59,352 nt of DNA from positions 1 to 59,352 of IMG/VR virus record IMGVR_UViG_3300037041_001560. The stretch is one strand, 5' to 3'. The DNA is from a virus. The position numbers and the translations under genes were made by a program. The notes under the pieces are model-generated. The model searched no databases. It was not told the origin of the DNA and worked only from the letters and a program-made list of their open reading frames with translations. Positions 13,847 through 22,350 of the stretch are shown here, piece by piece; position 1 is the stretch's first letter, and each line of letters opens with the position of its first letter.

Positions 13847-16297
13847 ATGCAGCAGAATTCTGCACAAATACTAAAAGATTTCCAGCTCAATAATTTATCT
13901 ATTAAAGATAAATCTGACTGGGGTTACGGCAAGCAACTTGCCCAATATATTAATACTACAATAACTGGAGGTATATCTAGTTATTTTTGGGTTCGAAATG
14001 CTCGTTGGCGTACTAATCGTGGTTACGCTAATGGTCGTGTGCCCATGAGCAAATTCCAAGATTTGCTTGAATTTAATGGGAAGATAAACTATATAAATAT
14101 TAATTGGCAGTCAATTAATGTTGTTAATCGTGTTGTATCTGGTTTAGTTGGTCGTTGGATGAGTAGAAGCGAAAAGATTAGAGTTACTGCCATAGATTCC
14201 CTGTCAGTAAAACAGAAGAAAGACCAATTAGATGAGATTGAGTTCATGGTTAGTAATAGGGAAGAGCTAGAACAATTGGAGGCTGAAGCTGGTATTCAGA
14301 TTATCCCAAAGCACGAGCAACTCCCGGCTGACAAAGAAGAGCTTTTGATTTGGAAAGAGCAGTTCCAGCGTTTGCCTGAAGAAATAGAGTATGAAATGTC
14401 ATGCAATGACATTCTTGCTGCTAATGGATTTTTTGATGTCATGAAAGAAAAGATGCTTCATGATTCTGCCACTACTGGATTTGTTGCAACATATACTTAT
14501 ATGGATGACCAAGGGGTCGTTCACGTTGAACTGTTGAAGCCTGAAAACTGCTTCTATTCTTATTCTAATTACAATGATTTTCGTGACACTACATGGCGTG
14601 GTGTAATACGCACTTTGAAGATAAGTGAGATACGTCGTAGATATGGTAAAGAATTCGGGGGCAAATTAAGCGAGGAGGAGATTTGGAAGATTGCTCAATT
14701 TGCTAAAGAGTTTCAGTTGTATGATAATATCACTTGGCTTACTGAGTGGAATGTAACTTTCCTTCGTCCTTATGATGAATGGAATATTGACATCTTGGAA
14801 TTTGAGCTCAAGACTGTAGATAGCGACCCATATACTGTAGTTACTACAAAGAAAAACAAGAGTACTATTGTAAAGAAGGGAAGACCTGAGAAGGTTGGAG
14901 AAAATGAGGAAGTTATCGCTGATACTCATTGGAATATATATCGTGGAGTATTTTGTCGCCAACTTAATCTGATGCTTGATTGGGGTATCAAGAAAAATAT
15001 GATTCGCCCCGAAGACCCTAAAGAGGTAGGTAATGCAGAGTTCTCATATAGCTTTTATATGGTTCAGAATTATGATATGACTTCCCTCGCTATCCCAGAA
15101 AAGATTCAAGAACCAGTTGACCAAATGATTATTGCTCGTCTAAAGATGCAGCAATTGGTGGCTAAAATGCGTCCAGTGGGTTCTCTTATTAACTGGGATG
15201 CTCTTCAGAATATCGATTACGGATTGGGAGATGGTAATAAAGCAATTGATGTAAAAAAACTATACGACCAGACTGGTGACCTTTATTATCGCGGCAAAGA
15301 CGCTGAAGGAAACCCAGTGCCTGTACCTGTTACGGAATTGGCTAATTCAGGGTTCCTAAGTCAGCTTCAGGGTCTTATTTTGCTTTACGACAAGCACTAT
15401 TCAATTCTTAAAGATGAATTAGGGGAAGACCCGAACTTGATTTCCCAAGCCATCCAACCACGAGTTGCTGTATCTAATATCGATACTGCTCAACAGGCTG
15501 CTCAATTTGCTACTGACTATTTCTATTGGGCATATACAAACTGTATCGCTGAAACTGCTAAGAAAATTTCATGCCTTCTTAAGAATTCAGTTAAATATGG
15601 TGCTGACGCATATCGTGGTATGAATAAGCAGAAACTTGCAGGTAAGATGTTTTCGACTAGAATTCAACTTCTACCTGACCAAGGGGAACTTATGCGCTTT
15701 GAGGCTTTGCTTAATCAAACTCTGGCAACTAACCCAGATTTTGTAATGTATGTCGACCCATTTCAAATTATGCGTGTAGCTAAGGAGGATGTTAAATTAG
15801 CCGAAGCTTTATTCCGTCGTGCCCAGAAGAAAATGATTGTTACTCAGCAAGAAATGGCTATGCAAAATCAGCAAATGACTTTCCAAGGTCAGGCTGCTGC
15901 TGCTCAGGCTGCTGAAGAAGCAAAGCGTCAAACAAAAGAGCTAGAAGGTCAAATTGATATTAAGCGGGCTCAAATGACAGCCGAAGCACAGAATCGTACT
16001 AGCGTATTGCAAATGGCTACAGCTTTGTATTTGAAGATGCAAGAGACTGGACAGCCAATTCCCGCAGAACTGCAACCACTTATCCAAGCAGTTATGGAGA
16101 ATGTAGGTTTGGCAGCTGTAGTTTCAACAGATGAACAAAAGCAACAAATCGCAGCTCAAATGCAAGCAGCACAACAGCAGGCGATGATGGAACAACAGGT
16201 TATGCAGGAACAAGGTCAAATGCCTGAGGGGGAAATGCCAGTTGAGGAAGGAGTAGAAGCCCCTCTTCCGGAACAACAAGAAATTCCCCAGCAATAA
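13847..16297 (+). CDS. Portal protein
   Basis: An 816-residue protein directly after the terminase. The first 450 residues have the portal look: WVRNARWRTNRGYANGRVPM, NWQSINVVNRVVSGLVGRWM, FFDVMKEKMLHDSATTGFVA and ENCFYSYSNYNDF. The C-terminal 180 residues are a long Gln/Ala-rich helix (QQEMAMQNQQMTFQGQ, ending QQEIPQQ), like the barrel of large P22-type portals. Twelve copies would form the DNA entry ring and head-tail junction. TATATTTG (13800-13807) lies 39 bases before the ATG and fits a -7 box, but no TTTG is found at the right distance. Confidence 0.85.
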   Translation: MQQNSAQILKDFQLNNLSIKDKSDWGYGKQLAQYINTTITGGISSYFWVRNARWRTNRGYANGRVPMSKFQDLLEFNGKINYININWQSINVVNRVVSGLVGRWMSRSEKIRVTAIDSLSVKQKKDQLDEIEFMVSNREELEQLEAEAGIQIIPKHEQLPADKEELLIWKEQFQRLPEEIEYEMSCNDILAANGFFDVMKEKMLHDSATTGFVATYTYMDDQGVVHVELLKPENCFYSYSNYNDFRDTTWRGVIRTLKISEIRRRYGKEFGGKLSEEEIWKIAQFAKEFQLYDNITWLTEWNVTFLRPYDEWNIDILEFELKTVDSDPYTVVTTKKNKSTIVKKGRPEKVGENEEVIADTHWNIYRGVFCRQLNLMLDWGIKKNMIRPEDPKEVGNAEFSYSFYMVQNYDMTSLAIPEKIQEPVDQMIIARLKMQQLVAKMRPVGSLINWDALQNIDYGLGDGNKAIDVKKLYDQTGDLYYRGKDAEGNPVPVPVTELANSGFLSQLQGLILLYDKHYSILKDELGEDPNLISQAIQPRVAVSNIDTAQQAAQFATDYFYWAYTNCIAETAKKISCLLKNSVKYGADAYRGMNKQKLAGKMFSTRIQLLPDQGELMRFEALLNQTLATNPDFVMYVDPFQIMRVAKEDVKLAEALFRRAQKKMIVTQQEMAMQNQQMTFQGQAAAAQAAEEAKRQTKELEGQIDIKRAQMTAEAQNRTSVLQMATALYLKMQETGQPIPAELQPLIQAVMENVGLAAVVSTDEQKQQIAAQMQAAQQQAMMEQQVMQEQGQMPEGEMPVEEGVEAPLPEQQEIPQQ

Positions 16298-16332
16298 TAA
16301 AAAATCTTAAATTTGTATAAAATAATAATAAA

Positions 16333-16602
16333 ATGCCCACACTAGCACTAACAAATCAAGTTGCCTCACAAGCTTTAAGGGGAGAAAATACAAAAGTTAC
16401 TTTGTCTGCCGCCGATGCTGCAAATCTTTCTTCTTTAAGCGTAGGTATGCGATGCCAAGGCAGCACTTTTTCGACTCTTGGGTATATATATAGTATTGAT
16501 TCTGTTGGTAAATCTTTCGAGGTAATTCCTGCGCAACCAGATTTTTATTTTGGTGCTGAGGGTTATCTTAAATCATCTGTAACAGTTACGGTAACTTTAT
16601 AA
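16333..16602 (+). CDS. Small virion-type protein
   Basis: Eighty-nine residues, rich in Ser, Ala and Thr (TNQVASQALRGEN, then KVTLSAADAANLSSLSVGMR), ending in a run of beta-branched residues (SSVTVTVTL). It looks like a small beta-domain such as a decoration protein. TAAATTTG at 16308-16315 fits a -7 box. Located between portal and scaffold, where decoration or head-completion genes are common. No family recognised. Confidence 0.55.
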   Translation: MPTLALTNQVASQALRGENTKVTLSAADAANLSSLSVGMRCQGSTFSTLGYIYSIDSVGKSFEVIPAQPDFYFGAEGYLKSSVTVTVTL

Positions 16603-16612
16603 ATAAAAATAT

Positions 16613-16990
16613 ATGTCAGTACAAATAGTATTAGATGTAACCAATGAGTTTAATTCAGGCTCTGAGTCCGGATTCCCCGGTCTTATTAAATTAGATACTG
16701 GAGGGTATGATTATGCTGTAGTTCAATTTATCAGCCCAACAGATACTGTAACTTTTAGACACACAAATGATTCTGGAGATATTCAGGGTGTGTCTGATGG
16801 AAGTGCAATTTCATCTACTAATGCACAATTGGTTCAGGGAATAAATTTGGCTACTGGTGCAGCAGCAACGTCTACTGGAGCAAGTAGTTTATTTCGATTC
16901 CAATCAAACGGAAGATATTTGTGGCTAGATGGTTCTCTTACACCTGTTAGTGTTACAAAATTATTGGTTCGTCTTTACAAAATTCATTGA
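16613..16990 (+). CDS. Putative head decoration protein
   Basis: A 125-residue beta-rich protein (VQIVLDVTNEFNSG, YDYAVVQFISPTDTVTF, LFRFQSNGRYLWLDG, VTKLLVRLYKIH). Low in charged residues, with the alternating pattern of a jelly-roll or beta-sandwich. Late operon position and composition suggest that it is in the virion, perhaps on the capsid surface. The next gene starts two bases after its stop. Confidence 0.55.
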   Translation: MSVQIVLDVTNEFNSGSESGFPGLIKLDTGGYDYAVVQFISPTDTVTFRHTNDSGDIQGVSDGSAISSTNAQLVQGINLATGAAATSTGASSLFRFQSNGRYLWLDGSLTPVSVTKLLVRLYKIH

Positions 16991-16992
16991 TA

Positions 16993-17196
16993 ATGAAAAA
17001 GGTAAGATTGAAGGTTAAAAAGAAAGGGCAAAAGCCAATTGAGTTTAAGGAGGGTGCTTTGCGTTCACAACTTCATGCAAAAAAAGGGGAACCAATTCCC
17101 GCATCTAAAATGAAAGCTGCCGAAGAAGGGGAAATGGGTCCTTTGGCTAAAAAGCGGGCTTTGTTTAAGAAAAATGTTTTAACTGGCAAGAAATGA
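16993..17196 (+). CDS. Small basic conserved phage protein
   Basis: Sixty-seven residues from ATG 16993 (an upstream TTG also opens the frame). MKKVRLKVKKKGQKPIEFK, then RSQLHAKKGEPIPASKMKAA and GPLAKKRALFKKNVLTGKK. The pattern LHxQLxxxKGExIPASKMxAA followed by GPLAKKRAxFxKNVLTG recurs in phage and metagenomic virus genomes near the capsid genes, as far as I remember. Function unknown, perhaps nucleic-acid binding within the head. The next gene overlaps by ATGA. Confidence 0.7.
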   Translation: MKKVRLKVKKKGQKPIEFKEGALRSQLHAKKGEPIPASKMKAAEEGEMGPLAKKRALFKKNVLTGKK

Positions 17197-17342
17197 AAGA
17201 GATGATTAAACGCGCAGATGGTTCTTACTCCCAAAGAGGTCTTTGGGATAATATTCGTGCGAATAAGGGAAGTGGTAAAGAGCCTACTAAAGAAATGTTG
17301 AAGCAAGAAAAAAAGATTAAACTAAAAGTAAAAAAGAAATAA
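17193..17342 (+). CDS. Tiny basic conserved protein
   Basis: Forty-nine residues from ATG 17193 (ATGA overlap) to TAA 17340-17342: MKEMIKRADGSYSQRGLWDN, then IRANKGSGKEPTKEML and a lysine-rich tail KLKVKKK. The SYSQRGLWDNIRAxKGSGKxPT motif is one I associate with tiny ORFs next to phage capsid genes, including crAss-like phages. One base separates it from the next ATG, which supports it as a real gene. Function unknown. Confidence 0.72.
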   Translation: MKEMIKRADGSYSQRGLWDNIRANKGSGKEPTKEMLKQEKKIKLKVKKK

Positions 17343-17343
17343 A

Positions 17344-17760
17344 ATGGCTACTGTTTTTAAAGTTCGGGAAGATATGGCTAAGTCTAAAATGACTCCAGAG
17401 GATGTTCAGTCTAAACTTTTTTATTTATCTGATGCAGCTCACAAGCTACACTTAGATACAAAATCTTATGCTGAACACAAGGCTTTAGGAAAGCTGTATG
17501 AAGGTCTTATTGGATTTCGTGATGAAATTTCTGAAAAGCTGATGGGATATATGAATGGTAAGCGCATAGGAGGGTTTTCTGTTGGTAAACTTCCTGAATA
17601 TTCTGCTGGGGAATCAATGAAGTTGGCTGATGAGGTTGTTGATTTCGCTAAAGATTTGTGTGATTATGCAGCTGCCAACAAATTCATTGATTTGGAGAAC
17701 GTGGGCCAAAGCTTAAGTGGACTTGGAGCTCAAACCAAATACCTTCTCACTCTTAAGTAA
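17344..17760 (+). CDS. DUF5856-like, ferritin-fold protein
   Basis: A 138-residue all-helical protein: KLFYLSDAAHKLHLDTKSYA, EHKALGKLYEGLIGFRDEIS, then SAGESMKLADEVVDFAKDL. The LxDxAHxxHLxTxSxAxHKALxxxYxG pattern is that of DUF5856, a Dps/ferritin-like four-helix protein. His and Asp/Glu residues lie where a diiron or metal site might be, but that is not proven. It is found in phages between portal and capsid genes. Possible roles are metal storage, DNA protection or a particle component. Confidence 0.72.
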   Translation: MATVFKVREDMAKSKMTPEDVQSKLFYLSDAAHKLHLDTKSYAEHKALGKLYEGLIGFRDEISEKLMGYMNGKRIGGFSVGKLPEYSAGESMKLADEVVDFAKDLCDYAAANKFIDLENVGQSLSGLGAQTKYLLTLK

Positions 17761-17785
17761 TTTATTTCTAACCTAAAATATAATC

Positions 17786-18991
17786 ATGTCTGAAACAACA
17801 CAAAATTTGCAGCAAGAATCATCAGAGCAGGTTCAGCAAGCATCTGCTGAGCAAAATCAGCAGCAAGCGTTTAATCCATTTTCTGATAGCAGTTGGGTGA
17901 CACCATCTGAAGATGGTAACATTAATTTCCCTTCTGATGTCACATCTTCCCAGCAATCAACATCAACAGAAGATGAATACGAAGAAGAAATAGTAGAACC
18001 TTCTGAGTGGCTTAAGCGTGAATTTGATTGGGAAAGTGTTGACGCTGCAAAACAAGAACTTGAGGAGCTTCGGAAACTTAGAGAATCTAGTGCAGAAAGT
18101 GAAATTGAATTTGAAAACGAAGAAAGTTTAAATCTCTTTCGTTTATTTAAAGAAGGCAAACAGGATGAAGTATACAATTATTTAGAGACTCGTCGCAAAT
18201 TAAGTAGTTTGATTGACGGGGAAATGAATAAAGATTCTGCTGTTGAAATCGTAAAGATGAACATGCGGAATAATTATCCTGACTTGACTAAAGAAGAAAT
18301 TGAGTTTCAGTTTAATAGAAATTTTGGTGTTCCATCAAAGCCAGTTCAAAAAGATATTGAAACTGACGAGGAATATCAAGAGCGTTTAGATACTTGGCAA
18401 AATCAAGTAAAAGAAGCTGAAACTGAACTAATGATAGAAGCAAAGCTGGCTAAGCCGGATTTGCAGAAATATCGTGATGAGCTAGTTTTTCCAGATATAG
18501 AAGATGGTCGCAATTCTTATGAGCCAACCCAAGAGGAATTGGATGCTCAGGCGAAGTTTGTTGACTATTTCAAAGATTCTGCTAGCGAAGCCTTAATTTC
18601 TTTTGATGGATTTAGCGTTTCGGTTAAGGACGAAGAAGTCGATATACCGCTATCTTACGCTATTTCTCAAGAAGAAAAGGGAATAGTTGCAGAACAACTT
18701 GAACAGTTTGCTAATTCAGGATTTGATGCGAATGTAATCTTGGCTGAAAGGTGGTTGACGCAAGACGGAAACATCAACACAAATCAAATTGTAAAAGATT
18801 TGGCTTTGTTGTTAAGTGAGGGGAAGATGAGTCAGAAGTTTGTGAATGAGGCTGCTTCAAAGCGTCTCGCTGAGCACATTCGTCGGACTAGTAACATTAG
18901 TGTTACTTCCCGGACCCCACAGAATACCTTCAGCCCAGAATCCAAATCTGACAGGGATAAGCAAATTGAATATATCTGGAAGAATAGTTGA
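17786..18991 (+). CDS. Putative capsid scaffolding protein
   Basis: A 401-residue, acidic protein with a Gln/Ser-rich disordered start (residues 1-50), long helical stretches (VDAAKQELEELRKLRESSAE; KEAETELMIEAKLAKPDLQK) and a short basic C-terminus (SKSDRDKQIEYIWKNS). It is directly upstream of the major capsid gene. Composition, length and place are those of a scaffolding protein, which guides capsid assembly and then leaves or is cut. No catalytic motif is visible. Rated on context more than on sequence identity. Confidence 0.7.
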   Translation: MSETTQNLQQESSEQVQQASAEQNQQQAFNPFSDSSWVTPSEDGNINFPSDVTSSQQSTSTEDEYEEEIVEPSEWLKREFDWESVDAAKQELEELRKLRESSAESEIEFENEESLNLFRLFKEGKQDEVYNYLETRRKLSSLIDGEMNKDSAVEIVKMNMRNNYPDLTKEEIEFQFNRNFGVPSKPVQKDIETDEEYQERLDTWQNQVKEAETELMIEAKLAKPDLQKYRDELVFPDIEDGRNSYEPTQEELDAQAKFVDYFKDSASEALISFDGFSVSVKDEEVDIPLSYAISQEEKGIVAEQLEQFANSGFDANVILAERWLTQDGNINTNQIVKDLALLLSEGKMSQKFVNEAASKRLAEHIRRTSNISVTSRTPQNTFSPESKSDRDKQIEYIWKNS

Positions 18992-19023
18992 TATATATTC
19001 AATAACAATTAAAATTTAACAAA

Positions 19024-20463
19024 ATGGCTGGTATTCCTACGTCGAATATACTCCAACCGGGTAATATAAGTCTCTCCGGCGGTATAACTAGACAACTCGT
19101 GTCGGACCTACAACTCCTGACACCTCAGTATTACAAGAACTATGTTGAAAAATATGGTTCTGAAGATTTCACTTGGTGGCTCGCTACCTATGCTGGTATG
19201 GAAGAAGTTAAAAACCGTGACTTCTTTTGGTTTGAAAACCGTGGTAAACTTATCACTGGTATTCAGGCTGCTGCCAACGTATCTGGCGCTACAGCAGGTG
19301 CTACTATCACCGTAACTTTGGCTGCTGCTTATCACTACAACAGTGGTACTCAAGCTCCTTTGCGTCCGGGTGAAACTGTTCGTGTAGCCTCTACCAACGT
19401 AGAAGGTCAAATTTTGGCCATCACTGGTACTACAGCGAACGCCTTCACTTTCACAGTTCGTCCTAAAATCTCTACTCAGTCTTTGGCATCTGCTGGTGCA
19501 AGTAATCAGCTTCTTGCTACTGATGTATTGATTTTTGGTGGTATCATGGATGCTGGTGAAGCTTCTACTTCTAATCAACCAATGATTCAGTTGGATGAGA
19601 AGTATACTAACACCATCACTGAAATGCGTGAAACTTTCACAGCAACTGACCTCGCTGAGATGACCGAAGTGTATTACACTGGCGGTTTCTCTGGTGATGT
19701 TCCTGCTGGTGGTGCTCAAGCTGGTACTTCCCTCTTCACACTGAAAGGGCTGGTAAAATCTAACGTACGTTTCAAAGACGACGTTGAGATGAAGCTGATG
19801 CGCGGTAATATCGTAAATAACAGTGGTCTGTCTACTTCAACTTCAGTAGGTTCTGAGGGTATCATCCCTAAAGTACTGGCTGATGGTGAAACAGTAGGTT
19901 ATACTGCTGGTAACCTCGATATCGCAAAAATCCACGAAATCACCCGTATCATGGATGTGAACGGTTGTACTAGTGAGAATATGTGGCTGCAAGACATCTA
20001 TCAGAACCAAAACTTCTCTGATGGTCTGTTTGCTGCATACCCTGCTGGTGCTTGGGTTTGGGGAAGTAACGAAAAATCTGAAGAGGCTGCAATCAGCTAT
20101 GGTTGCAAATCTATCGCTATCGATGGATACCACTTCAAGGTTAAGAAGTATCGTCCTTTCAACTCTGAGTATCTGACTGGTGTTACTCCTACGAATGACT
20201 TCTTCCGTAACTTCGGTATGATTTGCCCTCAGGGTGAAACTCGCGATGCCAAGGATGCAAGCAAAACGTACAAGAACATCTCCATCATGTACCAGCAACC
20301 TCCCAAAGGTGGTACTATCGGAAACGGTATTCGTGTATGGCAATGGGGTGGTGGTTCTCAGAATCCCACAACCGGAACCATGAACGATAACGTGGAAATG
20401 ATTACTTATCGTGGAAGCCGCGTTGTTGCTGCTAACCAGTTTGTAATCGTACAAGCTTCCTAA
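19024..20463 (+). CDS. Major capsid protein
   Basis: A 479-residue protein of the size and place of a HK97-fold capsid protein: after the scaffold, and followed by a strong terminator. Segments include YKNYVEKYGSEDFTWWLATY near the N-terminus (N-arm and spine-helix region), an Ala/Thr/Gly-rich insertion (about residues 85-160), and a C-terminal ISIMYQQPPKGGTIGNGIRV. Codon use differs from the neighbours, with many C-ending codons (ATC, AAC, TTC, ACC), as expected for a very highly expressed gene. It also has only two GGGAA/TTCCC pentamers in 1.44 kb, against about eight or nine expected from the local rate. Confidence 0.85.
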   Translation: MAGIPTSNILQPGNISLSGGITRQLVSDLQLLTPQYYKNYVEKYGSEDFTWWLATYAGMEEVKNRDFFWFENRGKLITGIQAAANVSGATAGATITVTLAAAYHYNSGTQAPLRPGETVRVASTNVEGQILAITGTTANAFTFTVRPKISTQSLASAGASNQLLATDVLIFGGIMDAGEASTSNQPMIQLDEKYTNTITEMRETFTATDLAEMTEVYYTGGFSGDVPAGGAQAGTSLFTLKGLVKSNVRFKDDVEMKLMRGNIVNNSGLSTSTSVGSEGIIPKVLADGETVGYTAGNLDIAKIHEITRIMDVNGCTSENMWLQDIYQNQNFSDGLFAAYPAGAWVWGSNEKSEEAAISYGCKSIAIDGYHFKVKKYRPFNSEYLTGVTPTNDFFRNFGMICPQGETRDAKDASKTYKNISIMYQQPPKGGTIGNGIRVWQWGGGSQNPTTGTMNDNVEMITYRGSRVVAANQFVIVQAS

Positions 20464-20480
20464 TATTTAGGAACAAACTA

Positions 20481-20510
20481 GGGGGCGGTGAAATATCCGC
20501 CCCCATTTTT
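20481..20510 (+). terminator. Strong intrinsic terminator after the capsid gene
   Basis: GGGGGCGG (20481-20488), loop TGAAATAT, CCGCCCCC (20497-20504), then ATTTTT. A perfect 8-bp all-GC stem with T-run, 18 bases after the capsid stop. It would keep capsid mRNA at a higher level than the downstream connector genes. Confidence 0.92.
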
Positions 20511-20571
20511 AAATCACACCGCCCATACAAATTGGGGGCATTAGTCCTTAAATGGTATAAAAACAAGTAAA

Positions 20572-21462
20572 ATGGCAAAATTGTCAGATGTTCAGTTTTC
20601 ACTGAGCGGGGAGCCCCAAAATGGTGGGCCATCGGAAGGAGAGAAAATAGTTATCAATGAAATTCGGGAAGTCACGCCTACTGGTGTGAAATTTCACATT
20701 TTTAAGCTTGTATCTAATACAAGAAAAGGTGGAGTACATGTTCCGGGAATTGATGACGTAATCAATCCTAAAACAGGAAAGATGGAACGGATTCGTTTGC
20801 TTACTGGTGTTGACACTATTTGGCTTAAAGAGCAAAAAGATGTCACTGCTGATTATGCAAAAATGAATCAAAGAAATTTGAGCTTTGTTCGTGGTACTAA
20901 GATTTTACGAATTCCAGACTACGACAATACAGCTCTTGAATTTGCTCGGTTGACTCGACACAATATCGGAAGCCCTGCAAATAAAACAGGAAGTCATTTT
21001 GAATTCTATGAGTACAATCCAGAACGCGAACAACAAGAGTTGCTGCGTAAGGAGGAACTTGAGATAAAAATGGCTATCTTAGCACAAGGAATGCAAGCGG
21101 AAAAAATGAAAAAACATGCTGCATTCTTGGGAATCCGACTCATTGATGACCTCGGGTTGCCAAAATCGGAAGAAGGTTTGCGTAGAGAATATATGATTTA
21201 CGCAAAACGGAATCCAGATTATTTTGGGAAAACGGTAGAATCTAAAGAAGTAGAGTTAGCATGGTTAGTGAAACGAGCTATTTTGGATTCTAAGCTTGAG
21301 ATTGGACGGGAAGCTGGTAAGGTTTATTGGGCAAATGGCGGCGGTTTTATCGCAGCAATTCCCCGAAATGAAAACGTAGAAAGCTACCTAGTTAATCTCG
21401 CTCTTACAAATACCGAAGAAGGGCGTGAATTTAAAGATAGATTAACGAAAGTAACATCGTGA
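20572..21462 (+). CDS. Conserved virion-associated protein of unknown function
   Basis: A 296-residue protein starting MAKLSDVQFSLSGEPQNGGP. Features are a beta-rich first third (GVKFHIFKLVSNTRKGGVHV, RIRLLTGVDTIWLKEQKDV, NLSFVRGTKILRIPDYDNT) and a helical remainder with an Arg/Glu-rich region (YNPEREQQELLRKEELEIK). Located after the capsid terminator and before connector genes, and similar in kind to a protein I recall in this position in Bacteroidota podoviruses. A head-completion role is possible. Confidence 0.55.
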   Translation: MAKLSDVQFSLSGEPQNGGPSEGEKIVINEIREVTPTGVKFHIFKLVSNTRKGGVHVPGIDDVINPKTGKMERIRLLTGVDTIWLKEQKDVTADYAKMNQRNLSFVRGTKILRIPDYDNTALEFARLTRHNIGSPANKTGSHFEFYEYNPEREQQELLRKEELEIKMAILAQGMQAEKMKKHAAFLGIRLIDDLGLPKSEEGLRREYMIYAKRNPDYFGKTVESKEVELAWLVKRAILDSKLEIGREAGKVYWANGGGFIAAIPRNENVESYLVNLALTNTEEGREFKDRLTKVTS

Positions 21463-21468
21463 TGTAAT

Positions 21469-22350
21469 ATGTCGAATAAGTACATATACGTATATCAAAC
21501 CGTTTGCGAACCTAACGGGAAAACATATATCGGAGTACATTCGACAAATAACATTGATGACGGATATATAGGATGTGGCGTTTATAATCAAAAAGACGCT
21601 AAACGTCAGATGTTATTTCACAAAGCTGTAAATAAGAAAGGATATACCTCTTTCCGGAGGTATATCCTTTCTTTTTATGACACCTATGAGGAGGCTTTAG
21701 AAGAGGAGAAATATATTGTTAATGAGGAATGGGTAAAAAATAAATTAAATTACAACACCGCTTTAGGGGGTAGAGGAAACACAACAAAATGGATGGATGA
21801 TGAGCGGAAAGCAAAATGGAAAGAAAACATAAGAACGAAGGTGCTAGAATGGATGGGAAATGGAGGTCTTGAGATTTTACAACAAAAAACCAAAACTCAA
21901 AAAAAGTCAAGAAAATTTGGGGTAAATAATTCTCAATATGGGAAACCATCTCATTTAAGAAGAAAAGTAATAAAATATGATTTAAACAATAATTATATTG
22001 AAACATACGATTCATTACATGACGCTGCTGATAGTGTAAATACTACCCCGGGGAATATAGTTTCTTGTTGTAAAGGCGATTATAAGGTATGCAAAAATCA
22101 TATTTTTAGGTATGAAAAATATAGTGATGACGAATTAAAGGATTTGCAAAAAAAATTAGAAAGGTTTTACTTGCCTAAGTCTTATTGTAGGCCCATTGAT
22201 TGTTACGAAATAAATGGTAAATTTGTAGGGAGATTTATATCTATAAGAGATGCTGCAAAAAAATTAAAAATTACTACAGCATATATAAGTAGAAATTTAT
22301 CTGGTAAAGTAAAAAATTGTAAAGGATATTATTTTAAATACACTAAGTAA
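21469..22350 (+). CDS. GIY-YIG homing endonuclease 1, with NUMOD-type repeats
   Basis: A 293-residue, Lys-rich protein with a GIY-YIG nuclease core near the N-terminus (YIYVYQTVCEPNGKTYIGVH, where YVYQT and YIGVH stand for GIY and YIG; then FHKAVNKKGYTSFRRYIL). C-terminal repeats VIKYDLNNNYIETYDSLHDA and PIDCYEINGKFVGRFISIRD look like NUMOD1-type DNA-binding units, with helix-turn-helix-like IVSCCKGDYK and ISRNLSGKVK. Such free-standing enzymes cut intronless target sites and spread by repair. It is inserted between two virion genes, six bases after one stop and sharing TAATG with the next. A perfect 17-bp hairpin lies within its coding sequence. Confidence 0.9.
   Translation: MSNKYIYVYQTVCEPNGKTYIGVHSTNNIDDGYIGCGVYNQKDAKRQMLFHKAVNKKGYTSFRRYILSFYDTYEEALEEEKYIVNEEWVKNKLNYNTALGGRGNTTKWMDDERKAKWKENIRTKVLEWMGNGGLEILQQKTKTQKKSRKFGVNNSQYGKPSHLRRKVIKYDLNNNYIETYDSLHDAADSVNTTPGNIVSCCKGDYKVCKNHIFRYEKYSDDELKDLQKKLERFYLPKSYCRPIDCYEINGKFVGRFISIRDAAKKLKITTAYISRNLSGKVKNCKGYYFKYTK
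21634..21673. terminator. Perfect 17-bp hairpin inside the homing endonuclease gene
   Basis: AAGAAAGGATATACCTC (21634-21650), loop TTTCCG, GAGGTATATCCTTTCTT (21657-21673), then TTT. The stem is perfect over 17 bp and ends in an A-tract/T-tract pair like a bidirectional terminator. It spans codons for NKKGYTSFRRYILSF, a conserved part of the nuclease domain. A chance origin is unlikely. It might reduce expression of the endonuclease or end transcripts in either direction. Confidence 0.7.

Noticed and set aside
19108-20454. Two long antisense frames (203 residues each) opposite the capsid gene
   Set aside because: They arise from the biased codon use of the capsid gene; composition (Ser/Thr-rich, no recognisable domain) and lack of leaders or promoters mark them as shadows.
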